A stretch of 64,000 nt of DNA. Origin: Chaetoderma sp. LZ-2023a. Its lineage: Eukaryota; Mollusca; Caudofoveata; Chaetodermatida; Chaetodermatidae. The notes beneath the pieces were generated by a model, which saw only the letters and a list, made by a program, of their open reading frames with translations, made no database searches and was not told where the DNA came from. Positions 9,499-19,524 of the stretch are shown here, piece by piece. Each line of letters starts with the position of its first letter. Position 1 is the stretch's first letter. Where the stretch lies: positions 138,350,508 to 138,414,507 of the forward strand of contig CM067374.1 of assembly GCA_034401795.1 (NCBI GenBank). Reading direction: 5' to 3'. Both the position numbers and the translations under genes were made by a program.

Positions 9499-10152
9499 AA
9501 ATTAGTTTCAAAATATTCAACAGCATGTTTATTAAATAGCAAAGGCATACAATTCGTACAACTTGTCGCACTATTTAGTGTTAAAGACGGACTATTTGGA
9601 CTCACCCATGACGTCATGATTATGGCGTCAGCATACACGTCACTTATTATCGATAGTTAAACCTGGAATTGTCAATTATGCTCTCTGAAGATCTACTTGA
9701 CTATCGCCAAACTGTACATTATCGTAAGCACGTATGATAACCATTAGTCTGAACATGTACAACATATATTACAGTCATTATTGAGAAAAGATTATGTATG
9801 ATTTAAGAACAATTAAGGCCCGGGGCTGTTTTATATATAGCCAAATTAACCTTTTTAACATGAAAGGTAAAAAATACGAAAATCATTTACGTTTTAATCA
9901 ATATTCTGTTGATTATATCAACAGCTCACCTGTAGAGAGACCCTGGAATTCACCTTTCCAGAGTACCCATCTATCATCTGACGTCATATGACGTCATAAT
10001 CAGCTAAGCGCCGTGTAGGATGACGTCCTAATCATTAAGTCATAAATGATTCTATTCAGCCCGTCTTTAGCTCTTAATAGTCCGACACATTGTACGAATT
10101 GTATGCCTCTACTATTTAATAAACATGCTGTTGAATATTTTGAAACTAATTT
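9499..10152. mobile_element. Non-autonomous element with long terminal inverted repeats, about 654 bp
   Basis: The first 41 bases (9499-9539, aaattagtttcaaaatattc onward) are the perfect reverse complement of the last 41 (10112-10152). Weaker complementarity continues for roughly 130 bp on each side, through the TGACGTCA octamers at 9609-9616 and 9979-9996. The interior has no transposase and only one short frame (9794-9991) without recognisable content. Related sequence occurs at 54895-55100 and 24313-24420. It is best described as a MITE-like member of the dispersed family; no target duplication was confirmed. Confidence 0.65.
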
Positions 10153-10345
10153 AACTGGGCGCTGTTACTGACATAGGCATCAACAGAACCCAGTGAAATT
10201 AGTTTCAAAATATTCAACAGCTTACCTGTATAGTTTTCTGGAAATTGATAGTCAGGGAGCTCAGAGACGATCTATCCCAACACTAGCGAGGTGTGGGTGG
10301 AGCTTAGCTAAAGATGGGCGGGGCATGGCTAAAAATGGAGAGGTG
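10128..10345. repeat. Palindrome and adjoining dispersed repeat
   Basis: 10128-10152 is the exact reverse complement of 10196-10220 (25 bp arms), with imperfect pairing across the middle (actgggcgctgtt against caacagaacccagt). The flank 10266-10336 (atcccaacactagcgaggtg onward to gggcggggcatggct) is an inverted copy of 54722-54780. The same palindrome and flank therefore occur together at two places in the window, in opposite orientation. Confidence 0.65.
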
Positions 10346-10660
10346 AATTGGGATTCCGGTATTTAGGAGGTCAAGGTGTTACGGATTCGTGGGATATTAA
10401 CCAGTAATGCGCAAATAACTCGTCAGAAATTATAAATATTTACAGCGCACTTGACCATATCACTGCAAGGCAATCAAGTAGAATACCGCTCCAGCTCACC
10501 CACCTCTTCAACACCAACTTAAACCCCCATCTCCCTTACCCCTCCATCATCAACCTCAACTCACATATCCCCAGTTGAACTGTTTTATGGAATAACATTC
10601 ACTGATAAACAACACACATGTCATCTAGTTTTACACGCCCATGTCTGATGATAAGTCTGT
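10346..10660. other. Unassigned non-coding stretch
   Basis: Contains a C-rich, pyrimidine-biased portion (about 10490-10570) but no frame or repeat that I can assign. Confidence 0.4.
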
Positions 10661-10665
10661 GTATG

Positions 10666-10733
<68 letters not shown>

Positions 10734-10866
10734 TGTGTGTGTGTGCGTACGTGCGTACTGCTTGCATACTATGTGCGCGCGTAGTGCGTGTGTGCGCGTG
10801 GGTGCGTGTGTGTGTGTATGTGCGTGTGTGTGCGTGCGTGTGCGTGCGTGCGTGCGCGCGAGAGAG
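10661..10866. repeat. (GTGC)n / GT-rich microsatellite
   Basis: About 18 tandem gtgc units (10665-10735), followed by an irregular gt/gtgcgt stretch to about 10866. Frames of Arg/Ala/Cys/Val on + and His/Thr/Arg on - are artefacts. A G-rich stretch follows at 10886-10921. Confidence 0.9.
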
Positions 10867-11396
10867 ATATTGTACCATCCGGGCAGGGTGGGGTGGGGGG
10901 GGGGAAGTGGGGTGGGGTGGTCTCCTCTTGCAAATGTTGTAATCTGGATGCTCTCATATGGCTTCTGTATGTCTGGTGGTGGATATAAATCAGCAGTTGG
11001 CTTATACTGCTAACCATTTTACTATTTTTTTCTATTTTCACAAAATTTCTTTTATTTTTCAAGTTTATTGCGACATCAGTGGGGCTCTCAGGCCAATCAA
11101 TGGGGGTGGGGATGGCTGGTGTCATGTTATGGCGGTTACTAGTGAAAATGTGTGTGATATGAGCTCTTAACGTTTTAAACATAATAAAGTGTTTCTGCGT
11201 GTTTTACTTTGATGAAAAGTTAATCAGATCATACCTAAGTGTAGCAGTGATGTTTCTGTATAATCAGTTCAGTTGTAAGAAAATCAGTAATAAATAAAAC
11301 AAGGGAAGAGGTTTCAAAAGTGTCGCTATATTGAATCGCCTGTGCTAGTCAACGCTTGAAAGCTATCAGCCATTAATCGATTGATCGATCATTACC
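10867..11396. other. Non-coding stretch upstream of LINE ORF1
   Basis: Includes a G-rich run and AT-rich sequence. The part just before 11397 may be the 5' untranslated region of the LINE, but no boundary or target duplication is visible. Confidence 0.35.
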
Positions 11397-12782
11397 ATGC
11401 TCTACAATCATAATAGCCAGTCGTTGTCGAACTATGGGCTGCCCGGTGGATCGTCTAACAATTCTTGTGCGAGTGAGCTACCCGGTGTATATGGACATAT
11501 GCACCCAGCTAATGCTGGATATTCTCACCAGAATGCGCCAAGCGCGGCTGACCATTGGGGGTATGAAGGCGCCTCAGAAACGACAGCGGCTTGGGACAGA
11601 CGACTCGGGTCAAGGTGAGCTCCAAATGAATAATAATCACGCACGCGTCGATACCGTTCACGCTAATACGGGACAACACCCAAGTTTGTCGATAGATCAA
11701 AAACTGGACTTTATTGTGTGACGGTTGAATACGTTAGAGGAGATTAAAGACGGTCTTTACGCTGTCGGCCTAAAAGTGTAAGAAAACACTAATAATATCA
11801 GAGACTTACATATCCAGACAGACTCGTTAAAATTTGCGAGACATGAAATATATCCAATATAAATCTCTCGATTTGGAGTCCCTAGCAGAAGGCAAAATGT
11901 ACTTTTCTTTGGGCTCGGTGAATCTGCAGGGGAAGACCCAATATCGGTAATCTTATCATTTATTGAACAGTACCTCGATATAAAGGACGCTAATAAGTTT
12001 GTGATACAGCGCGCCCATCGCATAGGTGTTTACTGGAAGAACCGACAAAAGCCAAGACCGTTAATCGCGCTTTACAGGGATTGCGCCGATATAGATGCTA
12101 CTTTTCGTGTTGTTTCACAACTGAGAGGCACTACATTTTCGATAAGCCGTGACACTATCCTCATCAAATTGTTGAGGCGCGGAATGAGCTATGGGGCGAA
12201 TGGAGACGGGCTAAACAGAGCGGTAAAATGGCATCAATCAGATTCCTAGCCAAATTAGTTGTAGGATCAGAAGTTGTTGAGGACATGTTCCCAGACTGGG
12301 ATGAGGTGGTATATGGACGTACCAACGAGCGACAACAGGGTAGAAGAAACGAGCGTGCATACGTCCAATCAACCCATTCGGCAGCAACAATGCAATCGTA
12401 TGGACAACAACATGATATGAGACGACCGTACACAATACGAACAGCGCCCAATTCAGTGATGAAAAATCAAGGAGGTGCTATCCCATCACTAGCACCATAC
12501 GTACACTGGGCACACCATCCAGTCACGCATAGCCATATGCCACTAGAACGTCCGCGACTTCGTGAACTCCATAGACCAGAGACAAACACTATCATAACAC
12601 AAACAGGTTATAGTAATCCTAATGAAATGCCACTCGCGAAACTGCAACCTAATACGATATTGTTGCAAGGACCAGAAGTGGCGGTAAGCACATTCAGCAT
12701 GTCAAGACGAATGGCTTCACGTGATAAGCCAGCAACCGTTACTTCCCCAGTCTATGTCAGCCGCACTGACATCAGCTTTTGA
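11397..12782 (+). pseudogene. LINE ORF1 (L1-type nucleic-acid-binding protein), broken
   Basis: Three pieces in different frames line up in the order expected for an L1-type ORF1 protein. First is an N-terminal and coiled-coil region (11434-11721, ending SIDQKLDFIV). Then comes an RNA-recognition-like domain (about 11840-12170), with FFGLGES, FVIQRAHRIG, PRPLIALYRDCADIDATFR and LRGTTFSISRD. Last is the C-terminal domain, whose frame changes near 12170-12228 and continues as SIRFLAKLVV...MFPDWDEVVYGRTNERQQG to a stop at 12780-12782. In the family this protein coats the element RNA and acts as a chaperone. At least two frameshifts and a stop at about 11719-11721 disable it. The tail after 12340 is Gln/Pro/Arg-rich and low complexity. 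Confidence 0.65.
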
Positions 12783-13196
12783 GACATTGAATGACGTCAC
12801 ATATGAAGAGAACATTGAAGCACAGGTCGTAGACGGACACCAAACAACTGGGCTATGAACAGTTTACCAATATATACACCTTTGATAAATGCATCCTCAA
12901 ACATCGTAAATACTAACAATCAAACCATTTCTAATAATATTACAAGCTCTGTAATAAACACTGATGTACGGACTCTAAACGCCACTGTCGAGGTAAACAC
13001 AAATGAAAGCACAGCATACCCAGCGCATGTGCACAACAGCACAACAGCCCCCGGGAATGCGCACCAGAACACTGACATGCATATGGACACGCATACAAAC
13101 ACACCACATGCACAACCACTAGATAACAGTACTACATCTAATGCATTACATAATATACAAACTATATAGGACAGGCTGGAGGACAGGCTGGAGAAA
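12783..13196 (+). other. ORF1-ORF2 linker of the LINE
   Basis: Contains an Asn/Thr/His-rich open frame (12855-13169, MNSLPIYTPLINASSN) that ends in TAG and is followed 27 bp later by the ORF2 start. It may be the disordered end of ORF1 or the start of ORF2. An 11-bp direct duplication (ggacaggctgg) lies at about 13169-13190, just before the ORF2 ATG. Confidence 0.4.
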
Positions 13197-13438
13197 ATGC
13201 TGCATATCGCAGCCTGGAACGCAAATGGTCTTATAAGCAAACGTCATAATGAGATCAAATCGCATATCTTTCAGAAATTAACTGACAATTCCGATGTTAT
13301 ATTAATTACAGAAGCTTGGAGCTCGGATTTATTTGTTTATGAGGTAAACGGTTTTAATCATATTATCCTAAATAGAACGAGACATAGAAGAGCGAAGCGT
13401 GATTCTGGTGGGCTACTTGTGTACGTGAGAGAGTGTAT
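13197..13438 (+). pseudogene. LINE ORF2, part 1: N-terminal half of APE endonuclease
   Basis: ATG at 13197 opens MLHIAAWNANGLISKRHNEI, the start of an apurinic/apyrimidinic-type endonuclease with the WNANGL asparagine. It is followed by VILITEAWS, holding the metal-binding glutamate, and by GGLLVYVRECI. Coding stops being LINE sequence at 13438. From 13439 the open frame continues by chance into the DIRS terminus, up to 13658. The partner half begins at 19525. Joining 13438 to 19525 keeps the reading frame (gag tgt at + a tcg agt), which is the main proof of the insertion borders. In intact elements this endonuclease nicks the target DNA to prime reverse transcription. Confidence 0.8.
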
Positions 13439-13450
13439 TTCTCCTTCGAT

Positions 13451-13620
13451 CAATACTCACCATTCTGTTACTTCTGATATACAGCTGGCCCTGACAGCTG
13501 GCTCTAGGACTATAGACTTAGAAAGCTTTACCGACTCATTGGAACCGGGTACTCGGCTCCCAACTACCGAGTACCCGTCTACCATAGAGCTCATTCTTGT
13601 TTGCATAGCAACAAGAGAAA
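13451..13620 (+). repeat. DIRS left inverted terminal repeat
   Basis: About 170 bp starting caatactcaccattctgtta. It matches the reverse complement of 19315-19487 at over 90 percent, with a few substitutions and short indels near 13546-13560 and 13594-13612. The 12 bp outside it (13439-13450) are not repeated at the right end, only in the internal complementary region. Confidence 0.9.
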
Positions 13621-14536
13621 TACATGCTTTTGCAGTTGGAAAGATCTTGAGAAATTAAATCTAAGTCTTTTTGTCTGTGGTTTATTGTGATAGCTAATGC
13701 GTTTCTACAAGGATATTTGGATTAATATGGATACCGCCGATGATAACCAGGTTGTATATTTCCTTATTATTCCATAGTTAAAAGACTTAGGTCTCTAAAA
13801 TTTTGTCTGTGTCGCATGTTCCAATTTCAAACCCCTAAGAAGCTGGGACGTGTGTTAACAACGAAATATACCGGATGATCGCCTTCTTTAAACCCCAACA
13901 GGCGATCGGCAGATATGAAAATAGGTGTTTGCTACGGTATTTTTAACACGAATATCGGCTGACGTCGTTCTCCGTAACATCCGAGCGGGTGACGTCACAC
14001 CCGTGTTGCTCGGATGTTTATGTGAAGAAATTTTTTCATTAATTCGCGCATCTTATTCTAGGCGCTGCGTACTAAAATGGTACCAGAAAACTTTGGAATT
14101 TTCAAGTTTTGTGTGTTATCACGATCTGTTTGCAATGATCGGTGGTTTCAAAATTCAAAAAGATGTGTGGTCTGGGGTTTTACCGTGTGCTACAGCAGTT
14201 TGTTTCATTTTGTTGTTTCTTCACATATCGTTTTGGCTTTCGTTAGGAGTATAATTTATATTTATTGGTAAATATACCCCGAATGCTATGCGATATGATT
14301 CCTGGTTCCGTGATACATCCTTGAGGATCAGTTTATGGGTGTATTGATGCCCGCTTCGTTTTTGTTGTCATAATCAATGCGATCTTTGCTGTTACGTTGC
14401 GGAGTGGGGTGCGGGAGGGTTACAGTTAATTTATGGTCAATATATTTGAAAATTAATTGTCTGTCTCCCATCTTTGTCTCGTTCCGCTTGCTTATTGTAG
14501 GTGTGTGCTTATTTATAGGCCAAGCCAGCCCCGCCA

Positions 14537-15722
14537 TCATGTGACGAGTGCCACAAGTTCGTCCGGGTCCTGTTTAAGGACCATGTCTGCTTTCGGTGTA
14601 CGTTATGTAACCTTGACAATAGGTGTAATATATGTTCAGTGTGGTCCGTTGATATGATGATGAAGTTCCTTGCCCAGAAGGACTTGGCTGGGTCTGACGC
14701 GGGGTCAGGCGGACCGAAATTAAATCGTGGAGCGTCCGTTTCGGCCCTGGGGGCGCTCCACATCTTCAGCGTGGTTTGGTCCGGCTATGCAGGGCTTTCT
14801 GCATAGCGTTCTTCCCACGCTCGTGTCGTCCCTGCTGCTGGAAGTTGTTGGGCAGTCTCTCCCCATGCTTGGTTCGGACCCTGTCCGTGGACAGGGTTCT
14901 GGACTGGTCGCCGAGGAAGCCATCTCGTACGGCCCCCAGGCAGTCCCGTCGGGCTCCGGCCCGATGGGTTCTGCCTCTCTGCGGTCATCTCCGGGTGGTC
15001 CAGTAGTGGTGGCCGGTCCGTCAGGCATGGGAGCCATCCGTCAGGACGGCTCCACGGTTTCCTCGTCTAGTGACGACTCTTCGGGGTCTGAAGATGATGA
15101 GGCCGAGGAGGAGAGGTTGCTGCGGCCTGTGATGCCAAGGGTGGATAATATGGAGGTCGATTCCGTCCTGGACGGAACCGTCCTCCATCTGTATGGCTTG
15201 GCGTAAGCCAGGGTAGCATCTCCGCCCGTGGTTGAGGCCAATCTGGTACCGGGCACTGGTCCTGTGATGGTTGGTTTGATGCCAACTGACACAGTGATGG
15301 GTGTGCCGGGCCAGGCGTGGTACTCACCTATCTCGCCTGGTCCGGCGGTCAGAGATGGGGTGCCGTTGGCGCCCGTGGCTGGCCACGGTTCCATGTCTGC
15401 TATGGGTCCACACGGTTTTCCGTGCGGGCCTACTCCATGGACTGGTGTGTTCCATGGGGTGGCGGCGGTACCGTATGGTACCGGAGTTCCTGGCATGTCA
15501 GCCGCGGCTCCTAGCCGGGAGGCCATGGCTGGTAGGTCCGTAAACATGTCAACGGGTGACGTGTTCACGGGTGTGTCCTCCTCGGAAATAGACTGGTCTG
15601 AGGCTCTGGCTTGGCTAGCCAGGGTAGACCCGTCTGTGGTTTCGACCACGGCCGAGGAGGATGCCCCCCGTCCATCGGTGGCATCGATCAGGGCGGGGAT
15701 CTTGCCCACAGCCCGGATCTAG
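14537..15722 (+). pseudogene. DIRS gag-like protein (frameshift and nonsense)
   Basis: The N-terminal part (from about 14537) encodes CDECHKFVRVLFKDHVCFRC followed by two more paired cysteines (CNLDNRCNIC), a zinc-knuckle-like cluster usual for DIRS Gag. It continues in that frame to about 14730. The remaining coding-like sequence is one frame over (14727-15722), with one TAA at 15204-15206 inside it. This region is Ser/Gly/Pro/Val-rich and has an acidic serine stretch (TVSSSSDDSSGSEDDEAEEE). Gag would package the element RNA in the cytoplasm. The GC content here is clearly higher than in the flanking LINE. The exact start and the link to the RT frame are uncertain; further broken coding sequence lies at 15782-16190. 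Confidence 0.6.
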
Positions 15723-16099
15723 TTCATTTGACTGGATCCATGGTTTATTGAGTTGCTAGAGGCTATTTATAGTAGCAACTCATGACCAAGGGCCAGCTCC
15801 CTGCAGCCTCCAGGGAGGTGCGGGCGAGGTGTCGTATTCCACGGGGGGAATACGACAGGTATGGTGTTGTACCGTTGGTTACCGAGGATGACCGATGGGT
15901 TCTGGGTGTCCAGAGTGCTGGAGCGGGTGGCCCCGCCCCGACACTGGTGGACAAATTCCAGGGGCACCACGAGGAAGTCCTGTCCCTTTGCGATGAGGGT
16001 GTGAGGGCAGCCATGAGTGCCGTCAACCATTCTTATCACCTTCTTCAGTCGGTGTGGGCTGTCTATGGACGCACTGGCAAGGGTGCAGGCACGTGTTAC

Positions 16100-17690
16100 G
16101 AAGTCCATGAGGCAAATGGTTCTATTCAAATATGTTCCTTGTTCCCAAGAGCACATGGGGATGGAGACCCGTACTCAATCTCAGGCCATTAAATTGGTTT
16201 ATCCATACGCCTCGGTTCCAGATGGAAACTCCGAGGTCTGTAATGGCAGGATTGAGGTAGGGAATGTGGTGCATGTCGATCGATCTGAAAGATGCATATT
16301 TCCACATTCCAATGAACAGGAGTTGTCACAGGTTTCTGAGATTTGCGTTTCAGAATCAAGTATGGGAGTTTATTGTCCTCCCATTCGGCTTGTCGACAGC
16401 TCCAAGGGTTTTCACAAGAGTGGTCCTTGCGGTGACAGCGTTTCTCAGAAAAGATAATGTGGCGCTACACACCTACATAGATGATTGGCTGATCAAAGCA
16501 GACACGTCAGCCAGGTTAGAGGTGGATACTGCTCTGACTCTGAAGTTACTTTCAGAGCTAGGCTGGATAGTCAACAAGGAGAAATCCGATTTGACACCTA
16601 CTCAACATTTCGTTTATTTAGGGATGCGATTCGATCTCGAGGAGGGCATGGTTTACCCGTCAGAGCCCAGAGTGGTGTCTCTGTTAGCCATCCTCAAGAG
16701 TTTTCGATTGGGAAACCACATTCAGGCGAGGTGGTTTCTTCAGATGCTGGGCATGATGGTCTCCATGGAGCAGGTGATCCCATACGCTGCTCTAATGCGA
16801 AGACCTATCCAGTTGTATCTGATGTCTCTGTGGAAACAGAGAACAGAACCCCTGTCAAAACTGGTGCCAGTTTTGGAGCCAATTATGTCGCATCTTGTAT
16901 GGTGGAAAAAGCATCAGAATCTCCTAGTAGGGGTTTCGCTGCACCTACCCCACCCAGCTGTCCGTGTACTCCAGGAGAGCCAGCTGCATATCAATCTGTT
17001 GGAAATGATGGCAGTCGAACTGGCGTTGGAAGAGTTTCTTCCAATGATCAGGGGCAAGGTGATATTGATACTGTCGGACAATTCGACGGTAGTATCATAC
17101 ATAAATCGCCAAGGCGGGACCAAGTCACCAACACTGTGTATCAAAGTGTGGCACTTGATTCAATGGTGCAGGAATTACTCGGTTGTTTTGAAAGCAGCTC
17201 ACATTCCTGGGCGATTGAACATTCTGGCGGATGCTTTGTCTCGCAGACAGAGAATTCTGCCAACAGAATGGTCCCTCAACCCTCCAGTTCTACGAAGGAT
17301 CTTCGAGCATTGGGGCAAACCCAACGTGGACATGTTCGCCACAATGGAAAATGCTCAAATCATGACTTATGTCCAAATGCCGTCGATACACACTCTCTGG
17401 CGATAAGCTGAAGAGGGATGCACGCTTACGCGTACCCACCCACCATTCTTCTGCCGAAGGTATTGGTGAAGATCAGGGAGGAACCGTGCCTGGTCCTGCT
17501 AATAGCGCTGTATTGGCCCAGCAGGGCGTGGTTCACGGATCTTCTAGATCTGCTGGTGGAAAACCCAGTGCAGTTACCCGAGATTCCGAACATAATCTCC
17601 CAGGCCGAGGGACGCTTCCTACACGAGCGTCCCAAAATGTTTAAATTGACTGCGTGGATGTTATCAAACAACGTTCCATGTCGGAATGCT
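16100..17690 (+). pseudogene. DIRS reverse transcriptase-RNase H (two stops, one frameshift)
   Basis: The RT fingers (FYSNMFLVPKSTWGWRPVLN) are readable from about 16110. A TAG at 16258-16260 follows, then a 380-codon frame from 16264 with MSIDLKDAYFHIP (first catalytic Asp), LPFGLSTAP, and the active site YIDD at residues 71-74 of that frame. RNase H follows, with Glu in NLLEMMAVELAL (residue 247), Asp in LSDNSTVVSYINRQGG (272), and HIPGRLNILADALSR (Asp 323). The frame ends early at 17406. The true C-terminus continues one frame over, past a TGA at 17409-17411, as GMHAYAYPPTILLPKVLVKI to about 17690, where it overlaps the recombinase start. In the family this enzyme makes the cDNA circle. 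All catalytic residues are kept, but three lesions break the chain. Confidence 0.85.
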
Positions 17691-18673
17691 TTTCTCGACA
17701 AGCTGCTGATTTCATCGCGGCTGCGAGAAGGAGGTCAACCTTCAAGTCATATAACAACAAGGTTAACATATTTGCAGACTGGTGTGAAGAAAAGGGTATT
17801 GATACCTTTCAATCCACTATTCAGCAAATAGCAGACTTTCTCTGTGAGCTGTTCTTTTCAGGACTAGCTCCCTCCACAATTGCTGGATACAAGTCAGCTT
17901 TGGCATCAGTCATCCCTTGTCTAGCCAACAGGGATAGTCCAGAGGTGGCCCAGTTAAATGTGATGGTGAAGGGAATTAGCAATCTCCGACGGAGACAACC
18001 GGTAGTCATTCCAGCCTGGAGTCTATCTTTAGTGCTTAATGTACTGGCCAAGCATCCTTTCGAACCGTTGCATTCGGCTAGTCTAAAGCATTTGACTCTA
18101 AAGGCGGGTTTTCTATTGGCAGCTTCCTCAGCTAGAAGACGTAGTGAGATCCATGCACTTTCAGCAGAGAGGGACCGATTTATTGTCTCCGGAGAGGGTC
18201 TGCGTCTTCTTCCAAGAGCAGAGTTTATGTCAAATAATCAATCTTTGAGATATCCCGGCAAACCGATCATTATACCGAAACTAACAAGGTTTGATCGTGA
18301 TGCCAGTGTCTGGTGCCCGGTCCGTGCTTTGATTAAGTATAGAAAATGGACAGACTCGTTACGGGCGAACGATAGACATCTATGGATCTGCCATAAGAAG
18401 CATTATGGCGCCGCATCCATGGATACTATCTCTCATTGGGTAGTCGAATGCATTCAGACTACTCATGAGATGGCGACTGGGCACCAGATGCAATGTGCAA
18501 GGGCACACGATGTTAGAGGAATAGCCGCCTCGACCGCCCTTTACAGTGGTGTTCCATTAGAGGACATCATGGCCGTTGCACAATGGCACTGTGAGTCCTC
18601 ATTCACGGATTACTATGTGAGGGATATGTCAGACTCAGCCAATCTACTCGCTTTAGCTGTTTTGAAACGATAG
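17654..18673 (+). CDS. DIRS tyrosine recombinase, apparently intact, 339 aa
   Basis: A single open frame from ATG 17654 to TAG 18671-18673. Residues 15-100 form the helical N-terminal DNA-binding domain (RRRSTFKSYNNKVNIFADWC). The catalytic domain follows, with the first Arg in SSARRRSEIHAL (about 161-163), the His-x-x-Arg pair in RAHDVRGIAAS (H285, R288), W311/H312 in AQWHCESS, and the nucleophile Tyr in FTDYYVRD (Y320 or Y321). In DIRS elements this enzyme inserts the double-stranded circular copy into the chromosome, which explains the missing target duplication. It overlaps the end of the RT-RNase H gene, a usual DIRS layout. Length and motif spacing are normal. It is the only undamaged gene of this copy. 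Confidence 0.9.
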   Translation: MDVIKQRSMSECFSRQAADFIAAARRRSTFKSYNNKVNIFADWCEEKGIDTFQSTIQQIADFLCELFFSGLAPSTIAGYKSALASVIPCLANRDSPEVAQLNVMVKGISNLRRRQPVVIPAWSLSLVLNVLAKHPFEPLHSASLKHLTLKAGFLLAASSARRRSEIHALSAERDRFIVSGEGLRLLPRAEFMSNNQSLRYPGKPIIIPKLTRFDRDASVWCPVRALIKYRKWTDSLRANDRHLWICHKKHYGAASMDTISHWVVECIQTTHEMATGHQMQCARAHDVRGIAASTALYSGVPLEDIMAVAQWHCESSFTDYYVRDMSDSANLLALAVLKR

Positions 18674-19174
18674 TTAAGCGACCACACTGCTCTTCTCCCT
18701 TTTTGACTTTGGTAAGAAAGAATTAAGAAGCAGACATGGTCGAGCGAGAGGATGACAACCAGATTGTGTCACTGATGGCCGGACAAGTGAATGGTTGGAG
18801 GCGGTACGTCTGGAATCCATTTATCATGAGGTAATTCAAGATTGAGAGTTCTTTGTATTATGTCTATATGTCATGTTCATTCATCTTATATATTCATGCT
18901 TATTCCCAGGCTAATACATTTGTATATGCAAAGCGCAGTTAACCCTCTTGGCATATTTGTGTTTTCAGGCGAGATGCATGATCGTGAGTTCTCTCCCTTT
19001 TCTTAGGAGAAAAGGGGTGGGGGGGGGCAGTGATGCGAATGTGATTCGGGTCCGTTAACTTGATGGTCCTTTTAGGTCTCCATTGGTCAGGTTTTAGGTC
19101 TAGCTCTTTCTTCAAGGGGCAAAAGTAGCAGTTATGGCTTGCCCCTTCCCACCAGGTTACTGACCAAATCTGGT
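18674..19174 (+). other. DIRS 3' non-coding region
   Basis: Non-coding sequence between the recombinase stop and the internal complementary region. Contains a G10 run near 19018-19027. No gene is seen. Confidence 0.6.
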
Positions 19175-19276
19175 GTATATCAGAAGTAACAGAATGGTGA
19201 GTATTGATCGAAGGAGAATGAAGGAAATTTAAATTTCCCTTTCTCCGAGATCTAACAATACTCACCATTCTGTTAC
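19175..19276 (+). repeat. DIRS internal complementary region (circle-junction template)
   Basis: 19175-19218 is the exact reverse complement of 13439-13482, and 19219-19276 is the exact reverse complement of 19467-19524. The point where they meet (19218/19219) is the circle junction, with the right end joined directly to the left end. In the DIRS model this region pairs with both cDNA ends to allow ligation into a circle. The perfect match over 102 bases suggests that the insertion is young or recently converted. Confidence 0.92.
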
Positions 19277-19314
19277 GGACCCAGCCTCCCAGCCCCACGG
19301 AGGCAAGCCATGGG

Positions 19315-19487
19315 TTTCTCTTGTTTGGTGGCTATGCAAACAATATGAGCTCTATGGTAGACGGGTACTCGGCAGTTGGGAGCCGAGTACGGGTTCCAAG
19401 GAGTCGGTAAAGCTTTCTAAGTCTATAGTCCTAGAGCCAGCTGTCAGGGCCAGCTGTATATCAGAAGTAACAGAATGGTGAGTATTG
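19315..19487 (+). repeat. DIRS right inverted terminal repeat
   Basis: Reverse-complementary to 13451-13620, ending cagaatggtgagtattg. It is followed by the 37-bp right extension (19488-19524), which contains the palindrome ggaaatttaaatttcc at 19505-19520. Confidence 0.9.
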
Positions 19488-19524
19488 TTAGATCTCGGAG
19501 AAAGGGAAATTTAAATTTCCTTCA

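Larger units (their letters stand above)
13439..19524 (+). mobile_element. DIRS-type tyrosine-recombinase retrotransposon, complete, 6,086 bp
   Basis: Carries all DIRS hallmarks: inverted terminal repeats (13451-13620 and 19315-19487), non-matching terminal extensions of 12 bp (13439-13450) and 37 bp (19488-19524), and an internal complementary region (19175-19276) next to the right end. Its genes are gag, RT-RNase H and tyrosine recombinase, in that order. The internal region is exactly the reverse complement of the two termini joined, 44 bases matching the left end and 58 the right end with no mismatch. There is no target-site duplication, as expected for recombinase-mediated insertion of a circular intermediate. 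It is inserted in the endonuclease of a LINE in the same orientation. The gag and RT genes carry stops and frameshifts, so the copy is not autonomous. Confidence 0.92.

Noticed and set aside
8691-9638. 315-codon Pro/Ser/Thr-rich frame
   Set aside because: A direct consequence of the GGA polypurine tract read on the opposite strand; composition is wholly explained by the repeat.
15041-15709. 222-codon minus-strand frame
   Set aside because: Antisense shadow of the GC-rich gag region; no motif.
16485-17411. 308-codon frame overlapping the RT-RNase H gene
   Set aside because: A shadow frame; the RT and RNase H motifs are all in the frame that starts at 16264. Only the last few codons of this frame coincide with the real frame after the frameshift.
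19475-19524. ATG at 19475 as the start of a 327-codon protein
   Set aside because: It lies in the terminal repeat of the DIRS element; the frame merely runs on into the LINE endonuclease.
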